DNA of 64,000 bases from Druceiella hillmani (Eukaryota; Arthropoda; Insecta; Lepidoptera; Hepialidae), in assembly GCA_039881145.1 (NCBI GenBank), contig JAYKKI010000128.1, forward strand, positions 649,001 to 713,000. Direction: 5' to 3'. A model generated the notes under the pieces. It had not been told where the DNA came from. It saw only the letters and a program-made list of their open reading frames with translations, and ran no database searches. Each line of letters begins with the position of its first letter. Position 1 is the stretch's first letter. Below are positions 59,871 through 64,000 of this stretch, one piece after another. The translations under genes were made by a program, and so were the position numbers.

Positions 59871-60540
59871 AGAAATAGTAGACGGTCAACTGATGGATTA
59901 TATTTCCAGTAATATAAACCGGGTATTGAAAGCCCAAGTTGAACCTTGCTTTATAAGGGTTTTATGCTGGGTAGCGTACATATTATAGAATTTTAGTATT
60001 ACAAAAACCAAAAACAAATATTTTGTTCACACTTGACGTACGCAACAGTGTGCAAAACGAGCGCGTCTGAAGTTTTGCGGTTACATCGTTCAAATAAACT
60101 GTTTTATGTCAATAACTTGTTAAATTGCAATAATGTGACAAGTAAAGACAATATAAAAAAAAGTCATTAGCAACATATTTTTTGTGTTTATAAATTTTAG
60201 TCCTAATATTACATATTAAGAAACATAGCCCTACAATTTCAGCTCCTATTTACATTAAACTTATTTAACTTACATTATAAAAACTGGCAAAATCGTTTTG
60301 AAAGTCGATAGGGTAATTTTTTTTGCAAATAGTGGCTAGGAGCTCTGAACCAGTAATAATTAGATTGCACATTAAAAAGTTTATTTGCCAGCTTGTCGTT
60401 TACAGAAATTATACAAATGCTTCGACTAAAATAGGAATTTGGTTCAAAAATATTTGTAGTTACGATATTTGTTCTTTTGTCTAACGAATTAAATGTTGGC
60501 TGTCGTAAAAATTTAAGAATTTATGATTTAGACTATAGTG

Positions 60541-60715
60541 TATGAGTGAGGTCGCCATCGTGGTGGGCTGTGTTGATCCCAAGGCCTTTGACGGCTTGGC
60601 TCATCGCGGGGACCTGGGATCGATTTCAGGTCGCTCATCGAGCGGGGTTAGACTGGTGTCCTAGTTGTGTTAATTGTATACATTAAAGTACGCAAATAAA
60701 TAAATTAAAAAAAAG
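60541..60715 (+). mobile_element. SINE-like element, copy 2
   Basis: A GC-rich tRNA-like head (GAGGTCGCCATCGTGGTGGG, TTGATCCCAAGGCCTTTGAC) carries a B-box-like GGATCGATTTC at 60617-60627 (9 of 11 to GGTTCGANTCC). It is followed by GGGGTTAGACTGGTGTCC and a 3' end TTGTATACATTAAAGTACG, AAATAAATAAATT and an A-run. No convincing A box was found. It lacks the TTGC...AGCAA middle of copies 1 and 3. Confidence 0.75.
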
Positions 60716-60719
60716 TGTA

Positions 60720-62151
60720 ACGATTGTAGCGAAACACTTTGCATCAAGTTTAATACGATTCTGTTTGGATCGAGTGTTTGATTAACCTTATGCGTATCAA
60801 ATCAAAGTCTATTGAAATAGAAAGTCAGGAAAATACTAAAATAATGTTTTAAATATTTTTAAAAATTCTTATAAACTGGCTAAAAACTATCACAAAAAAT
60901 AATGACGATGTGGTCTTTATTATATTCCTCATCCACCCGATTATATAGAGTACGAACTTCAAAAAAAAACTCGTCAGTTTTTATTGAATTTACGTTAACA
61001 GATTCTCACACTGAAGGTCAGTAAGTTCTTTCCATAATTATTTACCAAGGATTATGTAGAGAACTTATTTGTTTTTTTATGAAGGTAATGATATTTTCCA
61101 CTTAAGTAAACTTTAGTAATTACATCGAATTTCAATCGGAAAATGCGGATTTTTGTTAAATATCCGTAGTATATCATTTTACTGATTATGTGATGATTGA
61201 TGCATAAAAGGATTCAAAATATATGAACAGTACAATTGGGGACAAGTTATAAGGATGGTACTTAAATTAAACTGTTTTGCTAATAATACTTGATTTAATT
61301 CAAGGTTCTATTTTAGTCGTACTCAAATTTGGTAAAAGATTATTTTTTTGTAAAATATTCCGGTTGAGATTTGACATTTTAGTAAAATTAGTGGAAAATT
61401 GTAAGTTACTGTATTACTATAAATTAAGTTTATTAAAAACTAAATAGGATATTAGGATGGTTCAAAATTAAAATACATCCTAAATTTTCTCTTCAGAATA
61501 TTTCAGTCGTAGAGGAGTGACTGGAACATTTTTCCACGATAAAACCAGCGGTCAAAAATTCACACCAAGAAGCAAGTTAATATGGCGGCAATCAAACATC
61601 GAATATATTTTTCCGCTATCGAAAAACCCTTCAATTTATACTAGCTCATGTCCATAAGTTGTATTTTCACATTCAGTTTTTTTTTAAATACATTATACTG
61701 CATTTTTACAGAACAATATTTTTGGAATAAATTCTAGTCACTATGTTTAAATCTATATTACTTTGTTAAAATGATGAACCACCAAGATTACGATACTGTA
61801 ATAACACTGATAGAAATTTGTGATGCGGGCTGTTCTGGATTAACTTGTATTAGAACGGTATTAATCTTTTCGAACTTTTACTGATGGTATCACTTTGTTT
61901 CTTAATGATAATAATCTGTACCCTGGAAAGAAGTCATATCCAACTTAAGCTTTTTTCTCAAATATTTATCGAAGTCGTTTTCGGTTGCGAATAGTTATTG
62001 TCAGGTAATGACTACGAGGTAATGACTCCAAGGCGGATAGCGTTCCATTTAAATATTTTTTTTATACTTCTTGATCTTTCTGCTTTTAATCCTTACACAA
62101 AAATGGGGAAGTTACATTGAAGTACCTACATAATGTTGGTAATCTTTACAC

Positions 62152-62205
<54 letters not shown>

Positions 62206-62270
62206 TAATACTGTGGTAAGGGTGTATCTGTACATTGTAGATGTTAAGGAAAAATATTGGCTTAGGCTAT
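60720..62270. other. Non-coding DNA with a TA microsatellite
   Basis: AT-rich. The TA run is at 62153-62202. No gene or known repeat is seen. Confidence 0.4.
62153..62202. repeat. (TA)n microsatellite, 25 units
   Basis: Uninterrupted 50-bp TA run. Confidence 0.96.
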
Positions 62271-62274
62271 TGAA

Positions 62275-62570
62275 ACTTCTATAAATACAAAACGCATTTT
62301 GTTAGAGTGTTAGCTATCTGTTTGTATGAAGCTTTGAGTGCCGGCTTGTTCGAGTTTTACGTAAAAACTACTGGATCGATTTGACTAAAACTTCCGCTTG
62401 ATGAACTTCCACGATCTCTTTTGAGGCTAAAATTAAAAGTTAAGTTAAATTCGTCCATTTCAAATATTTCCTATGTGGCGTATTTTCCGCTTGTTTTTTT
62501 TTGCTTATCTGTTTTATTGTGTATCACGCAAAAATTTCTAAACTGATTTCAATTAACATCTTACTGAGAT
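62275..62570 (+). repeat. Possible insect interspersed repeat, single copy here
   Basis: GTTCGAGTTTTACGTAAAAA, CTACTGGATCGATTTGAC, TAAAACTTCCGCTTGATG: an order I associate with an abundant insect repeat, but no second copy is in the window to confirm it. Confidence 0.35.
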
Positions 62571-62769
62571 AACATTTAACGTACATATTTAAATTTAGAG
62601 TAGTTTTTAATAAAACCTTTCCTGAAGCTTGAAATTCAATAGTTAATATTCTTAAAGTAAGACGAAGCGCTCTGACTTGAAACTGAAGACAGGAAAATGT
62701 CGATACTTTTACTTATATTCGTCTTAAAGTTACGACGTAAAATTGGTACTTTTCACTTTTTAAAAGGTG

Positions 62770-62918
62770 CTATTCCCGCCATAACCTACCGGGTAGTCTC
62801 AGGGCCCCTCCTGGGACCCGAAACGACCCACCTCATACAAAAGAGGGGACCTTCGAAAGTCCCCTAATAGTGTCCCGTATCTACAATCGCAGCGCTTCCA
62901 CCCAATAGGAGTTTTTTT
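62770..62918. other. GC-rich block with palindromes next to the H2A retrocopy
   Basis: About 150 bp of much higher GC than the flanks. It contains the hairpin AGGGGAC, loop CTTCGAAA, GTCCCCT at about 62844-62865 and the foldback-prone CAGGGCCCCTCCTGGG. It ends in a T-run at 62912-62921, at the left target-site duplication of the histone insertion. It looks like part of an older element, possibly a LINE 5' region, but I cannot identify it. Confidence 0.4.
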
Positions 62919-63139
62919 TTTAAGAGGTACTGTTGTACATGACAGAGGTTCTTACTTTTTGTTTTCTTGCTGTACGGGATTCTGTTGACGTTGTGCGGGA
63001 TAAGTTAAAGTTTTATGTCTTCTTTTCGGTCTTCTTGGGTAAAAGCACGGCCTGGATGTTGGGCAGTACGCCACCCTGTGCGATGGTCACACCAGACAAG
63101 AGGCGGACAAGTTATGACTTAATTTAAAAGGTACTGTTG
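62919..63139 (-). pseudogene. 5'-truncated histone H2A retrocopy with target-site duplications
   Basis: The minus strand at 63111-63013 encodes the C-terminal end of canonical H2[33 protein letters not shown], then a stop at 63013-63015. Upstream of Leu a stop (63112-63114) marks where homology ends, so only about 33 of some 124 residues remain; NK of the usual ELNKLL has become VR. Downstream is about 75 bp of 3' sequence with A-rich parts (AAGAAAACAAAAAG). I see no histone stem-loop. TTTAAGAGGTACTGTTG (62919-62935) and TTTAAAAGGTACTGTTG (63123-63139) flank it, 16 of 17 identical, as expected for LINE-driven retroposition. The plus ORF 62933-63127 is a shadow. Confidence 0.85.
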
Positions 63140-63144
63140 AGAAC

Positions 63145-63635
63145 CAGTTTTTATTGAATCTAAGATATAAATTTTTATTGTGATGACGAATACTCTTGAA
63201 AATATTATGTGATATAATATAAGCCGTGAAAATAAAGATATTTGCGAGCAAAACTAAAGCATTTATGTCTTTATATTTCTTTATAATACTAAATTATTAG
63301 GTCAGTTTTAATATACCGCATGTATTTTAATTCGATTCGGTTAGTCATTGTTTTCAAGTGCGAGTATGAGAAATATTTATTTTCATTTTTTTTTACCTAA
63401 TTGAGTATTGAATATTAGAAAATTGGGAGGACTGGATACCAAAGCACTGAATACAAAGATGAAGAGAGGTGATGACAATCACAAAATATGTATTAAATAA
63501 ACTATGCGGTTATTGCATTTTATTATTAATCACAAATGAGATAATAACTTGCTAACTAATTTCTCTTAATTGCAAATTCATTCAAACTATAAAATAACTA
63601 CTTCGAAAATGTAAAGTTTTCTATAAAGAAAACAA
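63145..63635. other. Non-coding DNA, no gene seen
   Basis: AT-rich, no recognised element. Confidence 0.45.
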
Positions 63636-63639
63636 AAAT

Positions 63640-63935
63640 ATTCAATGATAAAGCAGGTGAGAAATTGTGGTCTCAATTTTTAGTAATAATAAATAAATAA
63701 CTAATAATAAATTTTCCTCTTTTATATCTAGTATTTCGAAAAAATTAAAAAAAAATTGACTATTCTTACTATGTTATCTGTAAGTCCATTTTTTTCCGTA
63801 TTTTACTCCGATATTATTGGAAAAGTGAAATTTATCATGGTTGTGGGAAGTAATAGTCGATCATTGGTGTTATCTTAAACAATCGGTTTCCTATTTTGGA
63901 GGAAAAAGAGAGATGGTGACAATTTTTTCAAAGTC
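63640..63935 (+). repeat. Unnamed interspersed repeat B, copy 2 (partner at 57.4 kb)
   Basis: CAGGTGAGAAATTGTGGTCT, TGGGAAGTAATAGTCGATC, ATTGGTGTTATCTTAAAC and AATCGGTTTCCTATTTTGG align in order with 57405-57740. Confidence 0.6.
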
Positions 63936-64000
63936 GTTATATTTCCAAACCGTTAGGTATTTTTCGAAGTATCACAATGTACATATTTTTCTTATGTACA

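Noticed and set aside
62933..63127. 64-codon plus ORF
   Set aside because: It is the antisense shadow of the H2A retrocopy.

Overview
The window is AT-rich, non-coding eukaryotic DNA, most likely intergenic or intronic sequence from an insect and probably a moth or butterfly. I found no intact host protein-coding gene. The only long ORF that database-free reading supports is a decayed jockey-type reverse transcriptase, and the other 60-104 codon ORFs are what chance gives at this base composition. The lepidopteran guess rests on many diverged copies of a repeat I recognise from moth and butterfly genomes. It has a 5' part with GTCCGTCTGTCTGTC, then AAGACCCTTTTTCTCAG, and an end like TTCCACTCGTGCTTGGCAGG. 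Two CTAGCTGACCCGTGCGAAG-type elements also fit. No bacterial, phage or plasmid feature is present.

Layout. 1-7.2 kb: diverged repeats, a TA microsatellite and an unidentified stretch of broken ORFs (5.17-6.63 kb). 7.2-8.55 kb: a 5'-truncated, inactivated jockey-like LINE. 9-12.8 kb: strong hairpins, a second older reverse-transcriptase fragment and one possible coding exon on the minus strand. 13.5-24 kb: a long TA tract, the first copy of a palindromic hammerhead-bearing repeat, a GC-rich block, a possible promoter or first exon near 19.8 kb, and lepidopteran repeats. 25-42 kb: mostly further copies of that repeat, two more copies of the palindromic repeat (30.6 and 35.0 kb), a tandem array with a period of about 82 bp (35.3-36.0 kb), a microRNA-like foldback (32.65 kb) and a pair of related repeats (29.5 and 34.6 kb). 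42-54 kb: the two best hammerhead copies (43.1 and 53.6 kb), two copies of a tRNA-like SINE (44.1 kb and 53.3 kb, minus), and a 105-bp direct repeat. 55-64 kb: two pairs of related repeats, the third SINE copy (60.5 kb) and a 5'-truncated histone H2A retrocopy between 17-bp target-site duplications.

The most interesting system is the palindromic repeat family, with five copies at 13.9, 30.6, 35.0, 43.1 and 53.6 kb. Its unit holds a hammerhead-ribozyme-like fold: paired CCAC/GTGG ends, CTGAAGA, a stem, GAAA, a three-pair stem and GTC. It is often arranged as an inverted pair with arms of 55-59 bp at 98% identity, and two copies lie between 13-bp direct repeats. This looks like a non-autonomous relative of Penelope-like elements or a retrozyme. 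That identity is inferred, because no protein-coding part is in the window. All identities and counts here were made by eye.
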